This document shows positions 42,326 through 51,600 of a stretch of DNA of 64,000 bases, piece by piece. Source of the stretch: CAZPRY01 sp964589175. GTDB taxonomy: Bacteria; Fidelibacterota; UBA2242. Positions within the stretch are counted from its first letter, which is position 1; every line of letters begins with the position of its first letter. Under the pieces are notes generated by a model that worked only from the letters and a program-made list of their open reading frames with translations, had not been told where the DNA came from and ran no database searches. The position numbers were made by a program, and so were the translations under genes. The stretch spans positions 1-64,000 of the forward strand of contig CAZPRY010000018.1 in assembly GCA_964589175.1 (NCBI GenBank), given 5' to 3'.

Positions 42326-44032
42326 TCAGCTCCCGATAAGATTGAAATGGATCGGCGGTATTTTCCTGACCAGATTTTGTTCGGCGGCGAGCGCCAAACG
42401 TAAAAGTGTCGCTTCCTGCCAGGCCCGCCCGATCGCCTGCATTCCGATCGGCAGACCCTTGTCATTGTATCCGACCGGAAAAGAGATTGCCGGTAACCCG
42501 GTAAGATTCGCAAATGTAGCAAAACGCATGATTTCGACCAGCTGGGTCAGATTGGATTCTCCGCCGGCAAGAGCTTTGGTTGGAATCAGCGGAGCGGTCA
42601 GCCCGGTGGCGGGCGTGATAATAACGTCTACCTCATGTAACACCCGGCTGAAATTGGCAATTGTCCGGGTGCGTATTCTTTGGGCCCGGACGTAATCGAC
42701 GGTCGTGAATCTGCGCGCCAGCGCCAGGTTGATGCGCACATCCAGGCCGTGTTCCCGATGATGTTCGGCGTAGGTTTCATCCAGGGCTTGGGCCATCTCA
42801 CCCGCAATCGTGATGGTGTGCGCGATGCGGGCGGCTTCCAGATTGGGAATGCTTATTTCTTTCAATGTAGCGCCCATGTCCACCAGTTGCTGCAGCATCG
42901 CCTCGCAGCCGGAGACGACGTCCGCCGCGGCATGGTGAAACCAGGGTCTAAAAACGCCGATGCTCAAACCATGCAAATCGGTGTTGTCCCATCCGCTCAG
43001 AGTGGGGGCCGGTTGATGGAGCGATATGCGATCGTGCGAATCGGGGCCGGCCAGCACGGCATAGAGCAAGGCCGTATCAGTGGCTGTCGCGGCCAGCGGT
43101 CCCAAGTGAGCGACGCTCCAGCACAACGGCGCAGCGCCGTGTTCGCTGATTCGTCCGAAAGTGGGCTTAAGTCCTACGATTCCGCAGAACGAAGCCGGAA
43201 TGCGGATCGAGCCACCGCCGTCCGCGCCGATCGCCGCGGGGCACAAACCGGCAGCTACGGCAACCGCCGAACCGCTGGAACTTCCGCCGCTGAAATGGGC
43301 CGGATCGTAGGGATTGCGCGACGTGCCGTGAATGGGGTTCAGCCCGGTAACGCCGATGCCGATCTCATGCATATTGGCTTTGCCGATCAGCACGGCTCCG
43401 GCCGCCCGCATACGGGCCACGACGGTGGAATCTTCCACGCAGGGCGATTTCCCCAAAAAGGCTGTCCCAACCGTTGTAGGATAAGGAAGCATGTCCACTT
43501 CATCTTTTACTGCGACCGGAACGCCGTCGAATACGGATAAAGCTTGTCCATCGCGAATACGTCTCGCTGAGGCTTCGGCCTGTTGCCGGACATCCTCGGG
43601 ATTGACGGCGATGAAAGCGCGTAGCGCCGGATCGTCGGCCTCGCTCTTTTCGATGGCCTCCAGTACCCGTTGCGCTACAACCCGCGGATCGCTTGTATCG
43701 TTGCGGTAGGCGGCCGCGTAATCCAAAACAGTCGTCGGCTGAAATCCTGACAATTTTACAGTTTTCTTATTTGGCCACTCAGATTGCGGAATATGAGCCG
43801 CCGGCGGGGCGACTGTTTCCGTAAAATGAATGGGATGCATCGTTGGCGAATCATCGAATTTCTGCCTGCGGAGCCAGCTAATCCCGGCGCTTTTGAAGAG
43901 GCTGGGGATGAGGAGGCTGCCCAGGGGGCTTTCCAGCAGTTTCACAAACAAACGCAGGGCGTTACCGGCAAGGTAGGGCAACTTCACCGATTTCAAATCG
44001 TATTGGTTCTCGTTCGGGACGCTCTTTTTCAT
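42326..44032 (-). CDS. Amidase (amidase signature family)
   Basis: 568 residues. The Ser-cisSer-Lys triad is visible: the Lys in GVPVAVKDEVD, the Ser in HFSGGSSSGSAVAVAAG, and the nucleophile Ser in GADGGGSIRIPASFCG. An N-terminal extension of ~90 residues with a hydrophobic stretch (LAGNALRLFVKLL...GSLLIPSLF) and the spacing resemble fatty-acid-amide-hydrolase-like amidases, but GatA-type catalysis without GatB/C is all that can be said. It is not GatA: gatB and gatC are absent and the extension is atypical. Substrate unknown. ATG 44032 follows GGAAAAGAG. Confidence 0.88.
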   Translation of the reverse strand: MKKSVPNENQYDLKSVKLPYLAGNALRLFVKLLESPLGSLLIPSLFKSAGISWLRRQKFDDSPTMHPIHFTETVAPPAAHIPQSEWPNKKTVKLSGFQPTTVLDYAAAYRNDTSDPRVVAQRVLEAIEKSEADDPALRAFIAVNPEDVRQQAEASARRIRDGQALSVFDGVPVAVKDEVDMLPYPTTVGTAFLGKSPCVEDSTVVARMRAAGAVLIGKANMHEIGIGVTGLNPIHGTSRNPYDPAHFSGGSSSGSAVAVAAGLCPAAIGADGGGSIRIPASFCGIVGLKPTFGRISEHGAAPLCWSVAHLGPLAATATDTALLYAVLAGPDSHDRISLHQPAPTLSGWDNTDLHGLSIGVFRPWFHHAAADVVSGCEAMLQQLVDMGATLKEISIPNLEAARIAHTITIAGEMAQALDETYAEHHREHGLDVRINLALARRFTTVDYVRAQRIRTRTIANFSRVLHEVDVIITPATGLTAPLIPTKALAGGESNLTQLVEIMRFATFANLTGLPAISFPVGYNDKGLPIGMQAIGRAWQEATLLRLALAAEQNLVRKIPPIHFNLIGS

Positions 44033-44268
44033 CTCTTTTCCTCATATAAATTCGATGTGGTTAGAAGGACATTTGCATTGTTTGAAGGTACCATTTTGAT
44101 TTTGAATTTAGGAAGAATACGAAATCCGTTTCAGGGTTGCAACAAGAATAAACGGGGACAACGCCATTATGCAAACGGGTATTTAAGACATTACCCGGAA
44201 AAATCATCCGGAATAAAACAGGCTGTTAGGGACAGCCCATCGGTTTAGAATGGATACTCTGCTTGTAT

Positions 44269-44925
44269 TCAGGGATTCTGCCGGCGGATGTCACGGGCAA
44301 ATGCGCCCGCGATGCTCAGGACGATAGGCGCAAACATGATGGCGGCGTCGACCATAATCCAATCCATCATGGCGGAGTTGTTAACGCCTGCGATGGATGC
44401 GGCCAGGAGGAGCAGGGCCGATAGCGCGTAAGCGACGATTGCCCACGGCCAGAGCCCGGCCAGGATGCCCTGCATTCGTTCGGAAAGATGAACGCGCCAC
44501 CAGGTCAGCGGTTTATCGATTTGCGAGGCGACAATGCCGGTTATAATCGCCAGATCGATGACAATCCCGCCCCCGACAAAAAGTTGAAGGGCGGAAAGTA
44601 AAATAAAAACGATCACGCCGTATTTCTTCCGGATAAAAAATATTGCCCAGGCGATCACCAGGAGGCTCACAGCAATCGCCAAAATGCCGGAGAGGAGGAA
44701 ATTCGGGATAATCGTTACGGCATTATAGGTACTGTGCTGCCACATGCTGTAAGCCGGACCGATAGTGCTGATTTGGAAGCCGCCCGTAGGGACGTTACCC
44801 TGGCAAATTTCGAAGTAGCCGCTCATGATGCCGGTCAGTCCGCAGAGCGCGACGAAGGCGATGACGACCCAATGTGTGGCGTTGATGGTGTTGCGCGCCG
44901 GTTGGCTTGTTTGGATTGCTTTCAT
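44269..44925 (-). CDS. Uncharacterised multi-helix membrane protein
   Basis: 218 residues with about six helices, including THWVVIAFVALCGLTGIMSG, LSGILAIAVSLLVIAWAIFF, YGVIVFILLSALQLFVGGGI and AIVAYALSALLLLAASIAG. It contains an acidic position within the third helix region (GGGIVIDLAIITG). No family recognised. ATG 44925 has AGGATAGACAG upstream, which lies within the remnant of the oxidoreductase gene, so both once formed an operon. Confidence 0.65.
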   Translation of the reverse strand: MKAIQTSQPARNTINATHWVVIAFVALCGLTGIMSGYFEICQGNVPTGGFQISTIGPAYSMWQHSTYNAVTIIPNFLLSGILAIAVSLLVIAWAIFFIRKKYGVIVFILLSALQLFVGGGIVIDLAIITGIVASQIDKPLTWWRVHLSERMQGILAGLWPWAIVAYALSALLLLAASIAGVNNSAMMDWIMVDAAIMFAPIVLSIAGAFARDIRRQNP

Positions 44926-44929
44926 CTGT

Positions 44930-45118
44930 CTATCCTAACGATGAATTCCCGTTCATGATTTTACCGCCGGAGATCATATCCACGACCTGCAGGCCGGCCT
45001 GCATGGAGGGCCAGATTCCGTGGCTGAATTTGGGGACGAACAAGCCCTTGATCGGGGTGCGCGTGGGTAGGCTGTATTTCCGTTTTTCACGCATAGGTGC
45101 CAAACTCGGGGAAGACGA
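44930..45118 (-). pseudogene. C-terminal remnant of a CrtI-like FAD oxidoreductase
   Basis: 62 codons open between a stop at 45119 and a stop at 44930 read SLPTRTPIKGLFVPKFSHG, IWPSMQAGLQVVDMISGGK. The TPIKGLF..... G..S..AGL....ISG pattern is the C-terminal FAD-binding end of phytoene-desaturase/amine-oxidase-like enzymes. No upstream part is present: 45119-45261 carries no coding trace. An internal ATG at 45094 exists without a ribosome site. Probably the tail of a deleted gene, whose downstream neighbour (the membrane protein) survived. Confidence 0.6.
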
Positions 45119-45261
45119 TTAATTTATGCCGAGAGTATTCGTTTTGACCTCGTGAAATATACAAAGCGAATCCCTGCGACCAAAACCCTTTTCCACCTCT
45201 TTCGGCGGCGGCCTTAGTCTACTAGACCTGACAGGTGTGGGAGGAGCGTTACGGAAGAAGA

Positions 45262-45504
45262 TCACACGGCGCTGTGTTTCAAGCGCTCCGCGATCCAGAC
45301 TTTTATGATAGATTGGCGGGTGACGCCCAGTCTTCTGGCCTCATTATCCAGTGATTTGACCATCCAGAGCGGAAAATCGACGGTAACACGCTTTTGCTGA
45401 GAGCCGGGCCTTTCCGCCTTCTCCGTATCCAGGAATTCGGAGACATCTTGCCCGTTGTCAAATTTGCGATCGAATTCTTCAGCCGTTATATAGTTCTTCT
45501 TCAT
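45262..45504 (-). CDS. brnA: Antitoxin of the BrnA / CopG-like type
   Basis: 80 residues. The C-terminal half is a ribbon-helix-helix-like domain: KRVTVDFPLWMVKSLDNEARRLGVTRQSIIKVWIAERL, with the beta strand KRVTVDFP for DNA contact (parts quoted in overlapping reading). The N-terminal half (ITAEEFDRKFDNGQDVSEFLD) matches the toxin-binding region of BrnA. It starts at 45504 after GAGGAAAA and overlaps the end of the toxin gene by 26 bases. The toxin-first, antitoxin-second order is typical of BrnT/BrnA. Confidence 0.8.
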   Translation of the reverse strand: MKKNYITAEEFDRKFDNGQDVSEFLDTEKAERPGSQQKRVTVDFPLWMVKSLDNEARRLGVTRQSIIKVWIAERLKHSAV

Positions 45505-45712
45505 TTTTCCTCGAACGTCTTACCGATATGATTCTTATTTTTTCTTCGCGATGAGTAAAAACCGCCGACCAATAACTTTCTCCGATCGTTCCGATTAAAA
45601 CGAATCTTGGTTCGTCGAGATATTTTGCGGGAATTTGAATTCGTTTGGTATCATTCCACAATTTCTGTGTTTCGTCGAAGTCGTCTTTAATTCGAATTGT
45701 TTTTATTTTCAT
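45479..45712 (-). CDS. brnT: Toxin of the BrnT family
   Basis: 77 residues. The RelE-like core is clear: RFVLIGTIGESYWSAVFTHR, IRIISVRRSRKNEEELY, ending in the catalytic R...E..Y arrangement. The N-terminus is shorter or different from the usual BrnT (no FEWDxxK motif), but DDFDETQKLWND could correspond to it. BrnT is a ribosome-independent RNase. The ATG at 45712 lies two bases after the stop of the ion-channel gene, an unusual attachment. Confidence 0.75.
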   Translation of the reverse strand: MKIKTIRIKDDFDETQKLWNDTKRIQIPAKYLDEPRFVLIGTIGESYWSAVFTHREEKIRIISVRRSRKNEEELYNG

Positions 45713-45714
45713 CT

Positions 45715-46899
45715 CTATCGTATCATTTTACGCGTGAATACGAATACAAACAGTGCCATAAAAAAGGCGCCCAAAAAAGCCTCGAAAGAAGCGAAAAACT
45801 GAAAAATGCCATCTTTCGGGCTAAAGTCGCCGTAGCCAAGCGTTGTAAACGAGACGATGCTGAAATAGAGAGATTGCCAGAAAGTGGGGTTGTAAGCATC
45901 AGCAAAGGGATGATTTTTAATGCCATTGCCCAGCCAGTAAATCAAAGAAAATCCTCCGACAATACCAGCCCACCAGCCGATTACCCGAAACGGTTTTTCC
46001 CCGTAGCCGGTTGTCAAGTCCATTATTTTACTCCCGAACCAGTCCCAGTATAATCGGCATAAAGTTCCGCACGATTTATAAATTGATTTCTTATTCCAAC
46101 GATGAATTTTGATTTTGTTCCATTTTAGTTTCCTTGCCATGAGCATTTCACGGTAGTAGTAATGGCTGGATACTTCATACATCCCTTCGTCTTTGAAATA
46201 ATTTTTAAGCGATAGATAAATTTCTTTTGCTTCTCTTAGTTCGTTTTTTTTCTCTTCCGGGATAATCACATCAAGAAAAAAGTGTACATGTTTCAATTGA
46301 GAATTTTTAAAATCAGTTTGATAGAGTCTCGCATTATTTAATATTGTATGAAAATTCATTTTGGCGTCCCGTAAATTTGCTTGGGACAGGTTCGCGTATT
46401 CTAAATTTGCATTGCCTAGATCGGCTCCGGTAAAATTTGATCCATTCAACTGAGCCCTTTTTAAGTTTGAGGCAAAAATGAAAGAATTTTGTAGTTTTGC
46501 ATTGTTATTGAGACGCGCTTGCTCAAGGTCAGCCCGCCACAAGTTTGCATTCTGAAGATTCGCGCCTGAAAAATTTGCCCCCTTTGCTTTCGCACAACTC
46601 AGATTAGCCTTGCTTAGATATGCACCGTCAAATTGAGTTCCCTCAAGGTTAGCTTCAGTTAAGTCCGTGGTCGCAAGTCTAGCGTGCGAAAAAACAGCAT
46701 CCATCAAGTTGGCATTGAAAAAACTCACTCCTGTAAAATCTGCTATGTGCCCATAAATTGAAAAGCGTAAACCTAATAGATTCCAATTACGGAGATCAGC
46801 ATGAGACCAATCCCATCCTAGCTGGATATAATCCTTTTCCGATGTGAGATCTTTGTCGTCTTTATGCTTTTCGATCAAAAGGCGAACGCGCTCTTCCAT
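45715..46899 (-). CDS. Pentapeptide-repeat protein with a two-helix potassium-channel-like domain
   Basis: 394 residues from ATG 46899 with GGGAGGAAAATC upstream. Residues about 50-205 are some 25 pentapeptide repeats (A(N/D)LxX, for example LSQANLRDAKMNF), forming a right-handed beta helix. The C-terminal ~120 residues have two helices around a pore loop with SFTTLGYGDFSP, the K+ selectivity filter TLGYGD, i.e. an Ion_trans_2 channel. The architecture is known from scattered bacterial proteins; the repeat domain probably gates or anchors the channel. It is translationally adjacent to brnT/brnA. AT-rich compared with its surroundings. Confidence 0.82.
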   Translation of the reverse strand: MEERVRLLIEKHKDDKDLTSEKDYIQLGWDWSHADLRNWNLLGLRFSIYGHIADFTGVSFFNANLMDAVFSHARLATTDLTEANLEGTQFDGAYLSKANLSCAKAKGANFSGANLQNANLWRADLEQARLNNNAKLQNSFIFASNLKRAQLNGSNFTGADLGNANLEYANLSQANLRDAKMNFHTILNNARLYQTDFKNSQLKHVHFFLDVIIPEEKKNELREAKEIYLSLKNYFKDEGMYEVSSHYYYREMLMARKLKWNKIKIHRWNKKSIYKSCGTLCRLYWDWFGSKIMDLTTGYGEKPFRVIGWWAGIVGGFSLIYWLGNGIKNHPFADAYNPTFWQSLYFSIVSFTTLGYGDFSPKDGIFQFFASFEAFLGAFFMALFVFVFTRKMIR

Positions 46900-47100
46900 G
46901 ATTTTCCTCCCTGTGTCTTGTTACAGATGGAATATACGAAAAATTGTGCAAAAGAGACGGTCATTCCCGCGCCTATATTCTACCCATACTAAAGTTGGAT
47001 GATGAGATTTTTTTCTCGCCTGGGTGAACCGATTTCTCACACCGCTAAAGGCGAGGATTCGCGCCAGGAGCATCTCTACGATAAAATGACGGTTGCTCAC

Positions 47101-47193
47101 GCGCCCAAACTCCGATTTGGGTACGCAGGTCTTTTATAGCGCTCCTTGAGTATCTATTTGAACATTTCCGTTCCCAAATGCAATTTGGTAACG
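47101..47193. repeat. Two diverged copies of a CCCAAA/TTTGGG palindrome
   Basis: Copy 1 (47101-47126): GCGCCCAAAC-TCC-GATTTGGGTACGC. Copy 2 (47169-47193): CGTTCCCAAATGCAATTTGGTAACG. Both are imperfect inverted repeats around the same core, 43 bp apart. They resemble widespread dispersed GTTCCCAAAC..GTTTGGGAAC palindromes. Confidence 0.5.
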
Positions 47194-47268
47194 AGACCAG
47201 ATAGTAATGCGGTCATCCCGATTTCCGGCGCACGCCGGGAAGGAGATCGGATCGGTCCAGACTCAAAG

Positions 47269-47297
47269 GAAAAGGCTCCGAATATCGAAGCCTTTTC
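47269..47297 (-). terminator. Terminator after the LivJ-type lipoprotein gene
   Basis: GAAAAGGCT / AGCCTTTTC arms, extended by CGA/TCG after one mismatch, with a three-base centre. On the minus strand the stem ends in CCTTTTCCTTT. It follows the stop at 47343 by about 45 bp. Confidence 0.6.
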
Positions 47298-47342
47298 TGT
47301 TAAATGTGGCGGAGTACGAAACTCCCGCTTGACCGGTGTCAG

Positions 47343-48605
47343 TTAAAAGAAAAAAGATAAGAAACGGATCAATTGTCCCGGGCCGCCGGGATCGAACTGA
47401 TAGGTCGCAACCAGCTGCCAGGCAAAGGCACCGTTCGTCTCCGTGACAGACCAGAAATCGTAGTTACCGTACTTTCGATCACCGGCCTCATTCAGGATTG
47501 TCCAGCCCGTTGTCCCGAAATAGGATGTTGCGTTTCGGATAAATGATTTTTTAAAGATGCTGAAATCATCGCTGATTTCGGAATCGATATAGGTCTGGGC
47601 CAAGACCCAGAGCGCGTCATAAGCCGCCAACGTAAATGCATCGGGCTGACGATTGATTTTGGCCGCAATGATATCGACAATGGGCTGGTACTTATCGAGC
47701 GCGTCCTGGTCGAAACCGTAAATCGGATTTGGATACCCGACAGAGACGGCGAATTGGGCGGCCTCAGTATCGGTGATCAATCCTGCGCTGAGGGCTACGC
47801 CGTCACTGCCGTACCACCGAACGGAACTCAATACCGAATCGTTGTCAACCTGATTAAACAGGGTCACGATCTCGTCAAAAGCGGCGATATAAACCGCGAC
47901 CCGATCCGTTCCATACTGGTTGATTGCCTGGGTCAGTTGGGCTTTCAGGGCGGCGATGACATCACTGAAATCAACTGTGTTGGCTGCGTACATGCTGCCG
48001 TCATATACGGTTCCGCCGAGACTCTCGATATTGGCTTTCGTAGCATCATGTAAGCCTGAATTACCGGCGTCGTTCCGCCAGGCGGGGACAACGGCGCGGA
48101 TGCCGTCCTCCCACATGAGCTGCGCCACGGCCTTGCCCTCATGTTGATCGTCGGAGCAGAATCTGAAGATGTTGTCATCCTCGATCGCAAGCGAATGGGC
48201 TGTGCTTGAATGGCTGATGAGCAGAATATCGTTGGCGTCAGCGTATTCTTTGCAGGCGCTCACTTCGGAACTGGCCTGGGGCCCGATCACCGCTTTGATA
48301 TTGCGCGAATGTAAAGACTTCAGTTTCTGTAAGGCAATTTCCGGGTCGGTTTGGGTATCCTCGATATAGAGTTTAAACCGGGTGGAATAGCCCAATTCTT
48401 CCATATAGGCATTGATTTCCGTGATGCCATATTCAAGAGCTTCCTGGGAGGATTCCCCCAGCGATACCCAGGAGCCGGTCAACGACAACAGTGCTCCGAC
48501 AGGGATTTCGTCTTGATCGGAAAACAAGATCAACTTTTCTTCCGAGCATGAAAAAATCACCATACTTAAAACCAACAAAATGAAAAAAATACGAATATAC
48601 TTCAA
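47343..48605 (-). CDS. ABC-type branched-chain amino-acid-like substrate-binding lipoprotein
   Basis: 420 residues, periplasmic-binding-protein fold type I (LivJ / Peripla_BP_6). Lipobox VIFSC (Cys20). Family blocks: IPVGALLSLTGSWVSLGES, YIEDTQTDPEIALQKLKSL, AVIGPQASSEVSACKEYAD, ISHSSTAHSLA (ligand-binding Ser/Thr), RWYGSDG, and DALWVLAQTY. The start is TTG 48605 after AGGAGTCCGGT. No permease or ATPase genes are near, so it may act as a receptor or orphan binder. It starts 46 bp after the first S8 protease gene and could be co-transcribed with it. Confidence 0.85.
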   Translation of the reverse strand: MKYIRIFFILLVLSMVIFSCSEEKLILFSDQDEIPVGALLSLTGSWVSLGESSQEALEYGITEINAYMEELGYSTRFKLYIEDTQTDPEIALQKLKSLHSRNIKAVIGPQASSEVSACKEYADANDILLISHSSTAHSLAIEDDNIFRFCSDDQHEGKAVAQLMWEDGIRAVVPAWRNDAGNSGLHDATKANIESLGGTVYDGSMYAANTVDFSDVIAALKAQLTQAINQYGTDRVAVYIAAFDEIVTLFNQVDNDSVLSSVRWYGSDGVALSAGLITDTEAAQFAVSVGYPNPIYGFDQDALDKYQPIVDIIAAKINRQPDAFTLAAYDALWVLAQTYIDSEISDDFSIFKKSFIRNATSYFGTTGWTILNEAGDRKYGNYDFWSVTETNGAFAWQLVATYQFDPGGPGQLIRFLSFFF

Positions 48606-48651
48606 ACCGGACTCCTATAAATTAGCATCTAATATTACGAAGATATTCAGA

Positions 48652-51600
48652 TTACTTCATCAAAATACATTTCTTTACAGCCGAAAATCCTTCTGCCCCG
48701 CCGCTGGCGGGATCGTTGGCCTGCATCCGGTAGAAATAGACCCCGGAACTGAAGTTCGAGGCGTCCCAGTGAATCGAATAATATCCCGCCGGCTGCCGTT
48801 GATCGACAAAACTGTTGATCAGGCGTCCACTAAGATCGAAGAGATCGATGCGCACATGCGAATCCCTGGGAATTTCGTAGTGGATCGTGGTTGTCGGATT
48901 AAACGGATTCGGGTAGTTCTGGAGCATGCGATAGTCGGTCGGGACCGCTGCGGCTGCATCGGCCAGGCCGACGGAAGATTCAATCCGGACCGTCGCTTCA
49001 ACGCTGGATAGCGCCCCGGCATTATCGGTCACCGTCAGGGTCACCTGATAGCTGCCGGAGTCCGCGTAAACGTGGACCGGGTTCGGCTCTTCGGAAGTCA
49101 AATTATCACCGAAGTCCCAGTGGCGGGCGACAATAGCACCATCCTTATCACGGTTATCGTGGGATTCATCCGTAAAACTGACCGTGTTGCCGGAAACGTT
49201 CATGCTCAGCGCCGCCACCGGCAGGTCATTCACGGAATTCACGACAAACTGGACCAGGGTGGAATCGATGGTTCTGGTATTTCTTTTCAGATACAGCATG
49301 GCGGATGTAGTGCCGAAAAAATCAGGGGCCGGAGAAATCGTGATCTGCGAGGATTCTTCGACGCTTTTTAAACTGACGGTAGGTTCCGCGTTCCAGGCGA
49401 GGCGAACCCCCGTTATTGACAAACCCGCCGCCAGCCGCATCATATCAATGCTGAGCGAATCGTCTTCATTGATCGGAAAGACATGCTGGGCCGAGCGAAT
49501 AAACTGGGGGGTCTGCAGTACGTTCATGGTAACCAGCGCGCCGGCGATCGCCCAGCCGTCCGTGGACCAGTAGTAGAACTTATCCTGCAGCAGATCCTGG
49601 GTTTCCGGAAGCAAGGGCGCTACATAAGCCACGCCGCGCATGCCAATTCCCAGGAGATCTTTGAAATCCCCATACAGCGGCTCACCCAGGTCAACGATTC
49701 TTAAGGAATCATCCTCGTCGGAGTCGTTGCGAGTAATCCTTGTCAGAATCTTGTCGAATCCAATGATTTCACCACTGATCGCAAACAGGGTGTCCGCCCG
49801 TATAACCGGTTCGTGATTGAGGATTGTCAGCTCGGTCAGGTTGAATCCCAGGAAAATATCCGATCCATCATTAAAAGACTCGATATAAAGAGAATCATAG
49901 TCGTAGGCATATAATATATATGAAGTAATTGAATAATCGCCAGGCACCAGGTTTTCAGTGTTCTTGACGGCGATATCAATGTCGACTGTTTCCCCGACCG
50001 GCAGATCACCACGCCGGTTGGTCATGTAGAAATTGCGCGGTATCTGGTAGAGCATGACATTATCGAAGAGCGTGTACCCGGTATTGACACTGTAATCGCT
50101 GGAGGCGCAAAACATCAGCATGACTTCTTGGCCTTTGACCCGAAACGGCAAGGGTGTTGAAAAGGTATGCAGCGCGCTATCGGAGGCCAGCAGGGGTACC
50201 CTGTCCCAATCCGGATCATTCGTGGCCAACGGCCTCTCCCGCCAGGTCTCCCCGCTTTCATCGCCAGGCTCACGCGAATAGACATATACATCAAACCAGT
50301 CATCATAATATTCCATCAGGGTGCTGTAATCGAATTCCAGAATGGTCCGCATCGTATCCGAATCCGGGATCGGTATCCATGGTGAGAGCAGGTGAGTATG
50401 GGAATCATTGTAATATTTAAAAGTCGTTAAATCGCCAAACAGGGCCACATTTGTTGCTGTGACTGAATCTATTTGGAGGGAATCAATCACCCAGCTGCTG
50501 CCTAATCCATACGTTTCATCCTCGATCGACCAGCCGTCCGGGATTTCCATCGATTCGTCAAAGGTTTCCATCCAGGACCAGGGTTCTGATTTCGATTCCT
50601 CATTCGTAAACTTATAGATGGATGAAACCGCTTTTTGGTCAATGGATTGGAGCACCGGGCGATCTTTCAACTGCGACAGGTGTGATCGGAAACTGTCTTT
50701 CCGTGTTTCGTGATCGATACCCGGCTCCGATTTTGGCACACTACCTTTGCCCATGCCCGGCATACCGAGTATCAGGACGGGCTCCGGTGCCTGATAATCA
50801 ATCGGCCGAAGAATCAGATATTCAACATCCACCAATCCATCATTGGTGATGGAATAACCGCTTTTCCAGCTATCCCCGCGATACAGGCTGTCGCCCAGGC
50901 AGTATTCCGGCGTCACGCTAATATGGCCGTACCTCGTATAGACTTTAAGATCGGACGAAGTCCACTCATTCCGCGGATCGTTAGATTGAATCCATGATTC
51001 GATATTAATCCGTCCTTCCGGAAAGACACGGGTGTTGAGCGTGAGCGTTACCGGGAAATCCTGGCCGGGCGGAACTACGTCGTCGAGTACACCAGCTCCG
51101 GAAGCATCCTCATACACCAGCGGCGATTCGCCCAGCCATATGGATACATTGTCAAACAGGACGCCAAAGCCGGCGCTGTTGCTTGAATCCATATTCGCGA
51201 TGAACCAGAAGGTCACGGAATCTGCGATAACCAGGTTTTGCATATAGGGTGAAATATCAATCATGACCGTTCGAGCGCTGTCGGTGACGCTGATCAAATC
51301 ACGGCTTGTAGAGGCAATCGTTGCAATTTTACTGTCGGTCGTGTTCATGTTGACATAGAAGAAATCATGATCTTCTTCCAGTTCGGTTGCGTAGTCAAAT
51401 TGCAGGTAAACCGGGATTTTTTTTGTCGTTTCGATAATCGATCGAAAATTGAAATAGGGACTCGCGGCGCAGGACCAGGTAAGGTCTGCGTAGCCGTTGA
51501 CAAAATCACCGGCCAGAAAGACATTATCTACGGCGTCCGATGTATCGATATCGGCCAGTTTCCAATTATCACCCGAGCCTAAATCAATAATCTCCCAATC

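Larger units (their letters stand above)
46900..47342. other. Intergenic region with palindromes
   Basis: 440 bp without a gene. It holds two related palindromes, GCGCCCAAAC...GTTTGGG-type at 47101-47126 and CGTTCCCAAAT..ATTTGGTAACG at 47169-47193, a CCGGCG/CGCCGG hairpin near 47225-47238, and the terminator at 47269. The region upstream of the channel gene shows no strong promoter. Confidence 0.4.

Noticed and set aside
42680..43540. 286-codon plus-strand ORF opposite the amidase
   Set aside because: Shadow of the amidase gene, without a ribosome site and with a composition unlike real proteins.
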